The notes beneath the pieces are model-generated. The model made no database searches, had not been told where the DNA came from, and worked only from the letters and a program-made list of their open reading frames with translations. Of a stretch of 64,000 nt of DNA, positions 1-8,086 are shown in pieces; position 1 is the first letter of the stretch, and every line of letters begins with the position of its first letter. The DNA is taken from the NCBI RefSeq assembly GCF_016863095.1, contig NZ_BOOF01000002.1, positions 186,001-250,000 of the forward strand, in the 5' to 3' direction. Origin of the DNA: Microbispora siamensis. Lineage in GTDB: Bacteria > Actinomycetota > Actinomycetes > Streptosporangiales > Streptosporangiaceae. The position numbers were made by a program, and so were the translations under genes.

Positions 1-381
1 CGTGATCGCCGCCGCGGGAAGCACGACGATCGCCAACGCGACGTGCTTGGCGGTGAACTGGAGGGCGCGGCGAGGCATCGCGGTCAGCGTGGTGCGAATC
101 TGCCCGCCGACGTACTCGGAGCACGCGGCCATGACGCCGAGGATGACGAAGCCGGCCTGCCCGTAGCCGATCGAAGCCAGTCCGATGTCAGGAGCGCTCC
201 TGGTTCCGGTCGAATCCCGCAGACCGGCGTTCGTGAACGCGATCGCGAGGATCAGATTCACTACGAAAGTGCCTCCCAGCGTGAGGAAGGTCGCCGGAAG
301 AGTCGCGAGCTTCGACAGCTCCGCCGCGAGCGCCTGGGCCGCTTCCCGGCCACGGGTGCGAGTCGCCGGGGGGACCGTCAT
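1..381 (-). CDS. ABC-2 type transporter permease, partial (3' end outside window)
   Basis: Reading the minus strand from ATG at 381 gives an open frame that runs off the left edge (127 codons seen). It starts with a short basic cytosolic segment, then 'ELSKLATLPATFLTLGG' leading into a first membrane helix, and later 'LGVMAACSEYV' followed by 'TLTAMPRR', a layout shared with the next gene (ELSKLA/ETSKLA, ILGV..SEYV, T.LTA.P.R). The two are therefore paralogous permease subunits of one exporter. The ATG overlaps the TGA of the upstream permease gene (ATGA at 378-381), so translation is probably coupled. Substrate unknown. Divergent two-component genes make an antimicrobial-peptide or drug export role plausible, which is inference. 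Confidence 0.8.
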   Translation of the reverse strand, partial: MTVPPATRTRGREAAQALAAELSKLATLPATFLTLGGTFVVNLILAIAFTNAGLRDSTGTRSAPDIGLASIGYGQAGFVILGVMAACSEYVGGQIRTTLTAMPRRALQFTAKHVALAIVVLPAAAIT

Positions 382-1142
382 GCGTCCCTCCGCGTGAACG
401 AGATCGCGGCGGTCACGAGCAGCACCGTCACCCAGGCGGTCATCACCAGGCCCCCGGTGAGCGGGCTGATCTCGGCGGTGCTGTCGGCGAGCTTCCGGAT
501 GAACATCCGGACCCCGGCCATGTCGGGCAGGTAATTCGCGAGCGGCGTGATCTTGGTCAGCAGGTAGGTGACGGAGACGACCGAGGTGTTCGCGATGAGC
601 ACCGCGAGCGGAACGACCCCGTGGCGGGTGAGTACGGTGATTCCGGCGGCGAGGAGCGCGGAGTACACCCAGTAACAGGCCACACCCGCCAGCCGCGGAA
701 CGTCGTCCGCTCCCAGTGCCGGGGCGTGCTCGCCGAGCACCACCCGGACGACGCCCATGGTGGTCACTGCCGCGGTGATGGCGAGCATCGCGCTGCTGAT
801 CGCGATCGCGGACAACTTCGCAAGCAGGAATCGGAGGCGGGAGGGGACTGCGGTCAGGCTGGTGGTGATCTGACGCCCGCCTCCAGAGTCCGCGCTCTCG
901 GTGACGTACTCGCTGCTGACGGCGACGACGCCGAGAATGATCGCTCCGACCACGCCGAAAGCCAGCTCCTGATAGCCGGTATCGATCGCGGCGATCGCCG
1001 CGGGGCCTCGGTCGATCGCGCCGAGGGCCGCGGAGGCGGTGATCGCGGCGATCACGCCCGGCACGACCACCCCGGCCGCCGTCGCGATCCACACCGCCGG
1101 CAACGAGGCGAGCTTCGAGGTCTCTGCCGCGAGCGCCCTCAT
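378..1142 (-). CDS. ABC-2 type transporter permease
   Basis: A 254-residue integral membrane protein with about six hydrophobic helices (for example around residues 12-36, 55-78, 105-130 and 225-245). It begins 'MRALAAETSKLASLPAVW', typical of small ABC-2 permeases that pair with a separate ATPase. Both ends overlap its neighbours by four bases (ATGA at 1139-1142 with the ATPase gene, ATGA at 378-381 with the second permease), so ATPase, permease 1 and permease 2 form a tightly coupled operon. It resembles the partial permease downstream, suggesting a heterodimeric channel produced by gene duplication. The substrate cannot be read from sequence. Confidence 0.85.
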   Translation of the reverse strand: MRALAAETSKLASLPAVWIATAAGVVVPGVIAAITASAALGAIDRGPAAIAAIDTGYQELAFGVVGAIILGVVAVSSEYVTESADSGGGRQITTSLTAVPSRLRFLLAKLSAIAISSAMLAITAAVTTMGVVRVVLGEHAPALGADDVPRLAGVACYWVYSALLAAGITVLTRHGVVPLAVLIANTSVVSVTYLLTKITPLANYLPDMAGVRMFIRKLADSTAEISPLTGGLVMTAWVTVLLVTAAISFTRRDA

Positions 1143-1879
1143 GACGCAGCACCGGTGGTGAGGGCGAAGAACGCGTCCTCAAGGGTGCGGTATGCGCCGG
1201 TGACCTCGCCGAGGGTGCCGTCCGCCACGACTTTGCCCTCGTTGACGACCACGACGTCATCCACTGTCTCCGCGAGCTCCCCCATCAGGTGGCCGGACAG
1301 CAGCACGGTCCGGCCGGACGCGGCGCGTTCGCGAAGAAGGGTCCTGATCCACCGGATGCCGTCGGGGTCCAGCCCGTTCACCGGCTCGTCCAGGACGAGG
1401 ATCTCCGGGTCGCCGAGCAGCGCCGTCGCCAGCCCGAGCCGACGTCCCATGCCCAGCGAGTAAGCGCCGACGCGCTTGGACGCGGCGTTCGTCAGGCCCA
1501 CGACCTCGAGCACCTCGTCGACACGTGCACGCGGCAACCCCGCGGAGCGGGCCACCCATCGCAGGTGCGCCCGGCCCGTCCGCGCCCGATGCGCGCCGGG
1601 GCCGTCCAGCATGGCCCCGACCATGGCGAGCGGGTCAGGAAGTTTCGCGAACGGGACGGAACCGATGAGCGCCGCGCCGGAGGTCGCCCGATCCAGGCCC
1701 AGCAGAATGCGCAGTGTGGAGCTTTTGCCCGCGCCGTTCGGGCCGAGGAACCCGGTCACTCTTCCGGGGCGGGCCCGGAAGCTGATGCCGCTCAGAATCT
1801 CTCTGGAGCCCCGCCGCTTGACGAGGTTGTCGATCGTAATCACGTCCACATGTGAACGCGAGGCATCACCTCCGGTCAT
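1139..1879 (-). CDS. ABC transporter ATP-binding protein
   Basis: A 246-residue nucleotide-binding subunit. Walker A is 'GPNGAGKSS' near residue 47, the signature region is 'YSLGMGRRLGLA', Walker B is 'EILVLDEPVNGLD', and the switch His follows in 'LLSGHLMGE'. The signature is YSLGM rather than LSGGQ, usual for drug/bacteriocin exporters of the CcmA/DrrA group. It would energise the two permeases encoded immediately downstream (four-base overlap). The start is uncertain: ATG at 1879 has little Shine-Dalgarno sequence, and GTG at 1849 is an in-frame alternative that starts just before the core domain. The promoter must lie between 1880 and 1975, shared with the divergent kinase gene. Confidence 0.88.
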   Translation of the reverse strand: MTGGDASRSHVDVITIDNLVKRRGSREILSGISFRARPGRVTGFLGPNGAGKSSTLRILLGLDRATSGAALIGSVPFAKLPDPLAMVGAMLDGPGAHRARTGRAHLRWVARSAGLPRARVDEVLEVVGLTNAASKRVGAYSLGMGRRLGLATALLGDPEILVLDEPVNGLDPDGIRWIRTLLRERAASGRTVLLSGHLMGELAETVDDVVVVNEGKVVADGTLGEVTGAYRTLEDAFFALTTGAAS

Positions 1880-1963
1880 CGGACCGACGACCGGACTCGG
1901 TTGCGCGGCTCGGACTCAGATCTCTCCGACCCTGGTCCGATGCGCCGTTCAGGGGCGCGTCCT

Positions 1964-1969
1964 TAGATT
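1964..1969 (+). promoter_or_regulatory. Putative -10 element of the kinase/regulator operon
   Basis: TAGATT lies seven bases before the ATG at 1976, so transcription would begin at or next to that ATG, consistent with a leaderless mRNA as is common in actinomycetes. No convincing -35 is visible. This supports 1976 as the kinase start. Confidence 0.4.
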
Positions 1970-1975
1970 GGGACC

Positions 1976-2829
1976 ATGGGGGTCGACCAAGCACTTCCGA
2001 GACGCGGGCGGCGAGTCTGGCCACTGGCCATCGCCGTTCACGTCGTGCTCCTGCTCGCCCTTCTCGCGGTCAGCCGCGGGGTACCGCCGCGGTCGTCCTT
2101 CCCGTCGTCATCGCCGCACTGGCGTTGACGGTCACCGTGTGGGCGGCGTTCAGCGCGCGTCGGCAGCGGATCGCGTACGAAGCGCGGCTCACGGCGTGGG
2201 CCGGCGAACGCGCGACGCAGGCCGAACGTCTCCGAATCGCGCGCGAACTGCACGACATCGTCTCGCACGGCCTCGGCCTGATCACTGTTCGGGCGAGCGC
2301 CGCACGCTATCCCGGCACGGGAGACGACACCTCTACGGCGCTGTCGGATATCGAGCGCATCGGGCGGCAGACCACGACGGAGCTGCGCCGCATGCTCAAC
2401 GTGCTGCATGACTCGACTGCTGCGGCCGCACCTCTGCGGCCCGCGGACTCCCTCCACGACCTGCCGGCCATCATCGAGGATGCCGAAAGGGCAGGCCCAA
2501 CCGTCAGGCTCAGGCTCGGGGAGATCGACGACATCAGCTCCGGGGCACAGCTCGCGGTCTGCTCCATCGTGCGCGAAGCCCTCACGAACACGGCCCGGCA
2601 CGCCGGACCGACCGGCGCGAACGTGTACGTCCGTCGCGACGGCGACTGGATCGTCACGAGCGTCTGGGACGAAGGCCCGGTGGACGGATGGACCCCGCAC
2701 CCGGGAGCCGGGCACGGAATCGAGGGGCTGAGGAAACGCATCACCGCGATCGGCGGAACCTTCGAAGCCCGGCACGTCGAGAACGGCTTTCGCGTCACCG
2801 CCCGTATTCCTGAGGCTCGAATGTCATGA
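1976..2829 (+). CDS. NarL-type sensor histidine kinase, apparent -1 frameshift near 2082
   Basis: The catalytic part is clear in the frame ending at 2829: membrane helix 'VVLPVVIAALALTVTVW', the HisKA_3 phosphoacceptor 'ERLRIARELHDIVSHG', N-box 'VREALTNTARHAG' and G-box 'GAGHGIEGLRKR'. Upstream, that frame becomes an arginine-rich stretch with no good start. A second frame opening at ATG 1976 encodes 'MGVDQALPRRGRR' and a clean helix 'WPLAIAVHVVLLLALLAVS', then would terminate at 2129. Adding one G to the GGGG run at about 2079-2082 joins the two into one protein with two membrane helices. Either a base is missing in this sequence or the gene is really broken or programmed. Its TGA overlaps the regulator ATG (2826-2829). 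Confidence 0.7.
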
Positions 2830-3494
2830 ACGACCGCGGAACCCCGATCCGCGTCGTCATCGCCGACGACCAGCCCTTGCTGCGTCACAGCCTTGCCGCC
2901 GTCATCAACGCCAATCACGACATGACGGTGGTCGGCGAGGCGGGCACCGGCGACGAGGTCGTCAGGCTGAGCGCCGAACTGCGCCCTGACGTCGTGCTCA
3001 TGGACATCCGGATGCCGGGTACCGATGGAATCGCGGCCACCCGCCGCGTCATGGCCGACGCAGGCATCGGATCCTTGAAGGTCATCGTGCTCACGATGTT
3101 CGAGCTCGACGAGTATGTCCGCGCCGCCCTCCACGCCGGCGCCAGCGGGTTCCTCCTCAAGGATTCCCACCCCGACACGCTCCTTGACGCGATCCGCCGG
3201 ACTCATCGGGGCGAATCGCTGTTCGCCCCGCAAGTCCTCACCCGCATGATCGAGGCCTACATCGCCCAGCCACCACGCGCGAAGCCGGCGCGTCTGGACG
3301 CTCTCACCGAGCGGGAGACCGAGGTTCTCACTCTGGTCGGTCGTGGGCTCTCCAACGACGAGATCGCCGCGAGGCTCACGATCTCGATCAAGACCGTCAA
3401 GACACATATCGGCAACCTGCTGAGCAAACTCCAGGCACGAGATCGCGCGCACCTCGTCATCGCGGCCTACGAGGGCGACCTCGTAGGCCGCTGA
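2826..3494 (+). CDS. NarL/FixJ-family response regulator
   Basis: A 222-residue two-domain regulator. The receiver domain (about 8-125) has the acidic pocket 'ADD' at 13-15, phosphoacceptor Asp60 in 'VVLMD', the switch Thr in 'VLTMFE' and Lys in 'FLLKDS'. The C-terminal LuxR helix-turn-helix (about 155-215) reads 'LTERETEVLTLVGRGLSND' followed by 'ISIKTVKTHIGNLLSKL'. It is the cognate regulator of the overlapping kinase gene and probably controls the divergent ABC exporter operon, by analogy with many such pairs. The stop codon is followed by a strong hairpin terminator. Confidence 0.93.
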   Translation: MNDRGTPIRVVIADDQPLLRHSLAAVINANHDMTVVGEAGTGDEVVRLSAELRPDVVLMDIRMPGTDGIAATRRVMADAGIGSLKVIVLTMFELDEYVRAALHAGASGFLLKDSHPDTLLDAIRRTHRGESLFAPQVLTRMIEAYIAQPPRAKPARLDALTERETEVLTLVGRGLSNDEIAARLTISIKTVKTHIGNLLSKLQARDRAHLVIAAYEGDLVGR

Positions 3495-3518
3495 AGCGCG
3501 CGGGTGCTCGGCTTCATC

Positions 3519-3563
3519 GCCACCGCCGGCGGTCCCGCCTTCCTGGAAGGCGCCGGCGGTGGC
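3519..3563. terminator. Nested hairpin terminator between convergent genes
   Basis: Outer arms GCCACCGCCGGC (3519-3530) and GCCGGCGGTGGC (3552-3563) are perfectly complementary. Inside them GCCTTCC (3537-3543) and GGAAGGC (3545-3551) pair around one base. It lies between the stop codons of the response regulator and the lipase gene, so it can end transcripts from both sides. No U-tract, as usual in high-GC actinomycetes. Confidence 0.8.
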
Positions 3564-3575
3564 TTTCCGAGACGC

Positions 3576-4724
3576 TCAGCAGTTGGGGATCGCGGGGAGA
3601 CCGGCCACGCGGGTGGCGAGCCAGGCCACCGCCAGCGGGGCGCCCTCGACCGCGCCGAGCACGTGGCTGCCGGCCGGCAGGCCGGTCCACAGGACGTTCA
3701 CGCCCCGCGCGCAGTACTCCTTCCGCAGGGTCCTGCCCACCTCGTACGGGATGATCTCGTCGCCCTTGGCGTGGTAGAGGAACAGCGGCACCCGCGGCGC
3801 GGACGCGCCGAGGCGGTTCTCGGCGAGACGGGCCCGCCAGTCCGGCAGGTTCAGCACGTCGGCGGTGGTGAACTCCGCCAGCCGCCGCCCGCCGAATTTG
3901 GTCCGCAGGTCGCTCACGCAGTCGTCGCGGGCGTCGCCGAACAGCGCCGCGCCCTCGGGGGTCAGGTAGCCGTCCAGGTGCAGCTCGGGGTAGGCGGCGT
4001 CCAGCCCGATGCCGGCCGCGGCGGCGAGCCCGAAGTCGCCGGTGCCGTCCAGGTGCTCGGCCACCGCCCGCAGGTCGGCCGGCACCCCGCCCGCCGCGAC
4101 GCCCTTGAGCCGCAGCTCGGGCGCGTACGACGGCTGGAGCTGGGCGGCCCAGGCCGCCGACGACCCGCCCTGCGAGTACCCCATGACCACGACGGGGGCG
4201 CCGGTGGACAGGTTCGCCTCCGGCACCCGCGTCGCCGCCCTGATCGAGTCGAGCACGGCGTGCCCCTGCGACAGGCCCGCCATGTACGTGTGGTCGCCCG
4301 GCGTGCCGAGGCCCTCGTAGTCGGTCACCGCCACGGCCCAGCCCTTGAGCAGCATCAGGCTCATGATGGCGAGCTCGGCCTCGGTGCCGTTCGCCATGGC
4401 GGCCGACGGGGCGCACTGGTCGCCCATGCCGTGGGTGCCGACGGCGTACCCGGCGATGGGCCGCTTGCCGAGGGGATACGGGGAGTCGGGGACGAGCAGG
4501 GTGCCCGAGACGACGTTCGGCTCTCCCGTCGCCGAGGTGGACCGGTAGCGGAGGTGCCAGGCCTTCACCGGCACCTCCAGCAGCTTGCCGGGCGCGAGGT
4601 AGACCGTCGTACGGCCGGCTTCGACGACGTCCCCGGCGGAGGTCGCGCGTGCGGTGCCGCCCAGTGCGGGCAGCAGGAGAAGAGCCCCGATCATGGACAG
4701 GGTGGCACGAACGCGAAGGTTCAT
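3576..4724 (-). CDS. Secreted lipase/esterase of the secretory-lipase (LIP) family
   Basis: With the ATG at 4724, which has GGAAGG ten bases upstream, the protein has 382 residues and a clean Sec signal peptide (MNLRVRAT, hydrophobic core to about residue 20, 'TARA' near 24-27). The serine nucleophile is Ser184 in 'MGYSQGG'. The acid is probably Asp in 'YHAKGDEIIPY' and the base His in 'LPAGSHVLGAV', matching the alpha/beta-hydrolase triad of the fungal/actinobacterial secretory lipase family. 'GTHGMGDQCAPS' near residue 97 is typical of that family. A longer frame to 4805 exists, but it lacks a start signal and would precede the signal peptide. Monocistronic; substrate not readable. Confidence 0.88.
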   Translation of the reverse strand: MNLRVRATLSMIGALLLLPALGGTARATSAGDVVEAGRTTVYLAPGKLLEVPVKAWHLRYRSTSATGEPNVVSGTLLVPDSPYPLGKRPIAGYAVGTHGMGDQCAPSAAMANGTEAELAIMSLMLLKGWAVAVTDYEGLGTPGDHTYMAGLSQGHAVLDSIRAATRVPEANLSTGAPVVVMGYSQGGSSAAWAAQLQPSYAPELRLKGVAAGGVPADLRAVAEHLDGTGDFGLAAAAGIGLDAAYPELHLDGYLTPEGAALFGDARDDCVSDLRTKFGGRRLAEFTTADVLNLPDWRARLAENRLGASAPRVPLFLYHAKGDEIIPYEVGRTLRKEYCARGVNVLWTGLPAGSHVLGAVEGAPLAVAWLATRVAGLPAIPNC

Positions 4725-4846
4725 AAAGCCGCCTTCCGGCTGTCGGATCACGTTCCACAATCGGCGCCGCGGCCTGATCGTTACCCGGCGGTAACGGTGT
4801 GTCAAGGACCCAATTGGCGGGACTTCACGCGCTCGTGTCAGGCACC

Positions 4847-5434
4847 ATGACGGTCATGGACGCCGCATCGGTGAACCTGTTGCGCGAGGTGCTCGCCTCC
4901 ACCGGATGGCTCGAACGCACCCGGGAGCTCGGCCTGGCCCTGCGGGCCACCCGGTCGCCCGGGGGGCTCCTCGTCGTCGGCACCCCCGAGGAGGAGCCGT
5001 GGCACGTCACCGCCCATCTCGCCGACGAGGCCCGGCTGTCGGGCCTCGCCCAGCTCTCCCCCACGCTGGTCCGCTGGGCGCCGCCGCCGGGCGCGCCCGC
5101 CCACCTGCGGGTCGGGATGGACCGGCTGCGGAGCGCCGGCAGGGGCGAGACGCTCTTCGTGGTCGCCGAGCAACGAGCGCCCGTTCCCCTGCTTGAGCGC
5201 GTGGACGACGCCCGCCGCACCGGCGCCACGATCCTCGCCATCGACGGGGGCGACCCCGAACTGGAGGCCCTGGCCCACGACGCGATCGCCGTACCGGCCG
5301 AGGGGACCGCCTTGAGCTTCGACGCGGCGCAGCACCTGGTGAGCAGCGCGGCCGGGGAGGTGCGGCGGCTCGGCCTGCGGGAACGCCTCGCCCGCCTGGC
5401 CGAGCGGATCACCGGCCCCCACGTGAGCGACTGA
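4847..5434 (+). CDS. Hypothetical protein with SIS-like (sugar isomerase) fold features
   Basis: About 195 residues if started at ATG 4847 (the in-frame ATG at 4856 is equally possible). An upstream GTG at 4799 would overlap the lipase promoter region and adds no conserved sequence. I do not recognise a named family. The centre reads 'GETLFVVAEQRAP...RRTGATILAIDGGDPELEALAHDAIAVP', the alternation of strand and 'A..LAIDGG...LA..AD' helix seen in phosphosugar-binding SIS domains, and the C-terminus is a helical 'LRERLARLAERITG'. No signal peptide or membrane helix, so probably cytosolic. It may act as a sugar-phosphate sensor, but that is only inference from the fold-like pattern. Confidence 0.6.
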   Translation: MTVMDAASVNLLREVLASTGWLERTRELGLALRATRSPGGLLVVGTPEEEPWHVTAHLADEARLSGLAQLSPTLVRWAPPPGAPAHLRVGMDRLRSAGRGETLFVVAEQRAPVPLLERVDDARRTGATILAIDGGDPELEALAHDAIAVPAEGTALSFDAAQHLVSSAAGEVRRLGLRERLARLAERITGPHVSD

Positions 5435-5464
5435 GGCCACCCGGTTCCGGCCCTCCGGCGCGCC

Positions 5465-6847
5465 TCAGGCGCCTGCGGGCGGGATGTTCTGGTTCGACGC
5501 GAAGACGTTGTCCGGGTCCATGCGCGCCTTCAGCCGGGTCAGACGGCTCCAGCTGCCCGGCAGATACGCCTCTCGGATGCGGCCGCCGCCCTCGTCGCCC
5601 AGATGGTTGACGTAGGTGCCGTGGGCCCACGGCCGGGTGGAGTTCCACGTCTCGCTCACCCAGTGGCGGTGCCGCTCGGGGTCCTCCGCCGGGTCCTCCC
5701 AGGTGGCCGCGATCATCGTCATGTAGTCCGCCGACCGGTGACCGAAGGCCGTCGCCCCCGGGTCCCTGTCGGCGACGGCGCCGCCGAGACGGCGGAGCAG
5801 CACCTGGTTCAGGGGCGACGACGGGTGGGTGCCGTGGTGGGCGAGCGCGGCGACGGCCTCGTCCGGCAGGCCCCGCAGGAAGTCGGAACGCACGTACTGC
5901 TGCCGCCCGGGGACGTTCGCGTCGTCGAGCATCCGCTGCAGGGCGACGTACCCGGTCACCCCGAAGGTGTCGACGAGCGGCCGTCCGAGGCCGCGCAGCG
6001 GCGCGGTCAGCTCCTGACCCGTGCCGTGCGGGCCGAAGTAGGCGGCCGCGACGCCGACGACGGGCCTGCCGACGGCCTCGGCAGGCACGAAGGGCGCCGC
6101 GGGGGCGGACACCAGCGCCGCGACCAGGGACAGCTCGCGCGGCGCCCGCTCGCCGGCCTCGTGGAAGGCCTGGAGGGCGTCGCGGGCGAGTTCTCCCGGA
6201 TACAGCACCATGCCGGCCCACGCGGGAGCGACCGGGTGAAGGCGGAAGGTGAACCGGGTGACGATGCCGAAGTTGCCCCCGCCGCCGCGCAGCCCCCACA
6301 TCAGCTCGGGGTCGGTGTCGTCGTCGGCCGTCACGACGTCCCCGTCCGCCGTGACGAGCTCGACACCGAGCAGGTTGTCCGCGGCGAGGCCGTGCAGCCG
6401 GGACAGCCAGCCGATGCCGCCACCGAGCGTGAGGCCCGCCACTCCGGTGTCGGAGATCTCACCGCCGGGTGTCGCGAGTCCCTCCGCCTGCGCCGCCGCG
6501 TCGAACTCCCGCCACAGGACCCCCGGGTCCACGTCCGCGAGGCGAGCCGCCGCGCGCACCGCGATGCCCTTCATCGGGCTGAGGTCGATCATCAGCCCGC
6601 CCTCGACCACCGAGTAGCCCGGGATGCTGTGGCCGCCGCCGCGCACCGCGATAGGGAGGCCGTGCCGGCGGGCGAAGACCACGGCGGCGGCCACGTCCGC
6701 CGTCGAACGGCACCGGGCGATGAAGGCGGGCCTGCGGTCGATCGAACCGTTCCAGATCCGCCGCACCGTGTCGTAGGCCGCGTGGCGCGGAGTGAGCAGC
6801 TCGCCTGTGAAGCCGTCGAGGGCGGGAGCGGGAACGCCGATGGTCAT
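5465..6847 (-). CDS. FAD-binding oxidoreductase (PCMH-type, BBE family)
   Basis: 460 residues from ATG 6847, chosen because GGAG lies ten bases upstream. The larger open frame to 7807 only reads antisense through the next gene. The PCMH FAD domain (about 38-210) contains 'VRGGGHSIPG' with His73 as the probable covalent FAD attachment, and 'LGGGIGWLSRLHGL' where berberine-bridge enzymes with a second linkage carry a Cys. Here there is none, so FAD is probably bound through His only, as in 6-hydroxy-D-nicotine oxidase. The C-terminal BBE segment 'DPDNVFASNQNIPP' is present. No signal peptide. Divergent from a LuxR-type regulator that probably controls it. The substrate, perhaps an alcohol, amine or secondary metabolite, is unknown. 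Confidence 0.88.
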   Translation of the reverse strand: MTIGVPAPALDGFTGELLTPRHAAYDTVRRIWNGSIDRRPAFIARCRSTADVAAAVVFARRHGLPIAVRGGGHSIPGYSVVEGGLMIDLSPMKGIAVRAAARLADVDPGVLWREFDAAAQAEGLATPGGEISDTGVAGLTLGGGIGWLSRLHGLAADNLLGVELVTADGDVVTADDDTDPELMWGLRGGGGNFGIVTRFTFRLHPVAPAWAGMVLYPGELARDALQAFHEAGERAPRELSLVAALVSAPAAPFVPAEAVGRPVVGVAAAYFGPHGTGQELTAPLRGLGRPLVDTFGVTGYVALQRMLDDANVPGRQQYVRSDFLRGLPDEAVAALAHHGTHPSSPLNQVLLRRLGGAVADRDPGATAFGHRSADYMTMIAATWEDPAEDPERHRHWVSETWNSTRPWAHGTYVNHLGDEGGGRIREAYLPGSWSRLTRLKARMDPDNVFASNQNIPPAGA

Positions 6848-6910
6848 GTCGGTTCTCCTGTCTGTCGTCGTGACCGCGCCAAGCCTGGGGCAGGGCGGCG
6901 CGCGGGCGGC

Positions 6911-6928
6911 ATCCCTGATGTGAGGGAT
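6911..6928. promoter_or_regulatory. Inverted repeat, candidate operator between FAD oxidase and LuxR genes
   Basis: ATCCCT (6911-6916) and AGGGAT (6923-6928) form a perfect 6-bp inverted repeat with a 6-bp spacer in the 115-bp divergent gap. It ends just before the expected -35 position of the regulator promoter (-10 CATACT at 6951-6956), so it may be the binding site of the adjacent LuxR-type protein. Confidence 0.45.
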
Positions 6929-6962
6929 GGTCCGGACGCGGGAGCGCGCCCATACTGGCGCG

Positions 6963-8027
6963 GTGAGAAGTGCGACGGTGCGAGACGTACGGGAGGCGGT
7001 GGCCGACCTGTCTCGCCGGGCGGGCTCCCCGCTGGCGCTCGAGCGAGCGGTGGCCGCCCAGGTGACCCGGGTCGTTCCGGCCGACCTGTGGTGTGCGCTG
7101 ACCATCGACCCGGACACGCACAACATCAGCGGCGGCTTCCACGACGAAGGACTGCCGTTCCGGCTGCTCGGCCGGTTGACCGAGATCGAGCAGCAGGAGA
7201 GCGACCCGGACGTCCTGACCATGCGCGAACTGGTCCGCAGCGGCGTGGTCGCACGCACCCTGGCGCAGGCGACGGGTGGCGACCTCGATCGCAGCCACCG
7301 CTTCCGCGACGTGCTGAGCCCGTCCGGCGTCGGGCACGAGGTCCGCGTCGCCTTCCGGGCGCAGGACGGCCGGGTGTGGGGTGCGATGGTCCTCATGCGG
7401 GGCACCGACGTCCCCGACTTCACGGCGCGGGAGCTCGGCGTCCTGCGCGGGATCAGCCGCGTCGTCGCCGACGGGCTGCGCCGGGCCACGGTGCTCTCCG
7501 CACGGCCGCCGGCCGGCGACGGCGGTCCCGGCCTGCTGCTGTGCAGGGTGGCCGGCGCCGTCGTGGTCGAGCACATGTCGGCGTCCGCCCGGCGGCTGCT
7601 CGACGAGATCGACGACGGCCGCCTCGGCGATCTCCCGTACACGCTGGCGTCACTGGTGCACGCGGCGCACCGGCGCGCCGTCTCCGGCGCCCCGCATCGC
7701 GTCCGGTTGCGCGTCCGGACCGGACGGTGGCTGACGGCGCACGCCGAGCGTCTCGGGGAGGATTCGGTCTCCGTCATCCTGGAGGCCACGCGCCCGCACG
7801 AGATCATGGAGCTGCTCGCCGACGCCTACCGGCTCACCGCCCGCGAACGGCAGATCGCCGCGCTGGCCGGACGGGGCCTCACCAACAAGGAGATCGGCTC
7901 TGTCCTCTTCCTGTCGGCGTTCACCGTGCAGGACCACCTCAAGGCCGTCTTCACCAAGACCGGCGCCCGGAGCCGGTCCGAACTCGCCGCTCTCCTGCAC
8001 GGGCACCCCGCGACGCCACCGGAGTGA
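6963..8027 (+). CDS. LuxR-family transcriptional regulator with GAF-like sensor domain
   Basis: GTG 6963 gives 354 residues. A -10-like CATACT at 6951-6956 would put the transcript start on this GTG (leaderless). ATG 6927 is an alternative adding 12 residues that overlap the inverted repeat. The first 190 or so residues resemble a GAF-type ligand-sensing fold ('SPLALERAVAAQVTRVVPAD', 'GAMVLMRG', 'ELGVLRGISRVVADGLRRA'). The C-terminus is a LuxR helix-turn-helix: 'LTARERQIAALAGRGLTN', 'KEIGSVLFLS', 'AFTVQDHLKAVFTKTG'. There is no receiver domain, so it is likely a one-component sensor. Divergent from the FAD oxidase, its probable target. Confidence 0.85.
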   Translation: MRSATVRDVREAVADLSRRAGSPLALERAVAAQVTRVVPADLWCALTIDPDTHNISGGFHDEGLPFRLLGRLTEIEQQESDPDVLTMRELVRSGVVARTLAQATGGDLDRSHRFRDVLSPSGVGHEVRVAFRAQDGRVWGAMVLMRGTDVPDFTARELGVLRGISRVVADGLRRATVLSARPPAGDGGPGLLLCRVAGAVVVEHMSASARRLLDEIDDGRLGDLPYTLASLVHAAHRRAVSGAPHRVRLRVRTGRWLTAHAERLGEDSVSVILEATRPHEIMELLADAYRLTARERQIAALAGRGLTNKEIGSVLFLSAFTVQDHLKAVFTKTGARSRSELAALLHGHPATPPE

Positions 8028-8086
8028 CCGAGCGCCTCGGGCCGTGCGGGTGCGGCCTTCGGGTCCGTCAGGACATGGACAGGGCG

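Noticed and set aside
1852-1975. Arg-rich N-terminus of the first sensor kinase starting at 1852
   Set aside because: It overlaps the divergent ATPase gene start and lacks a membrane helix; the other frame from 1976 supplies a normal helix.
6848-7807. Upstream extension of the FAD oxidase to a 780-residue protein
   Set aside because: The extra residues are Ser/Arg-rich and antisense to the LuxR gene; ATG 6847 has a good ribosome site and begins the family-typical N-terminus.
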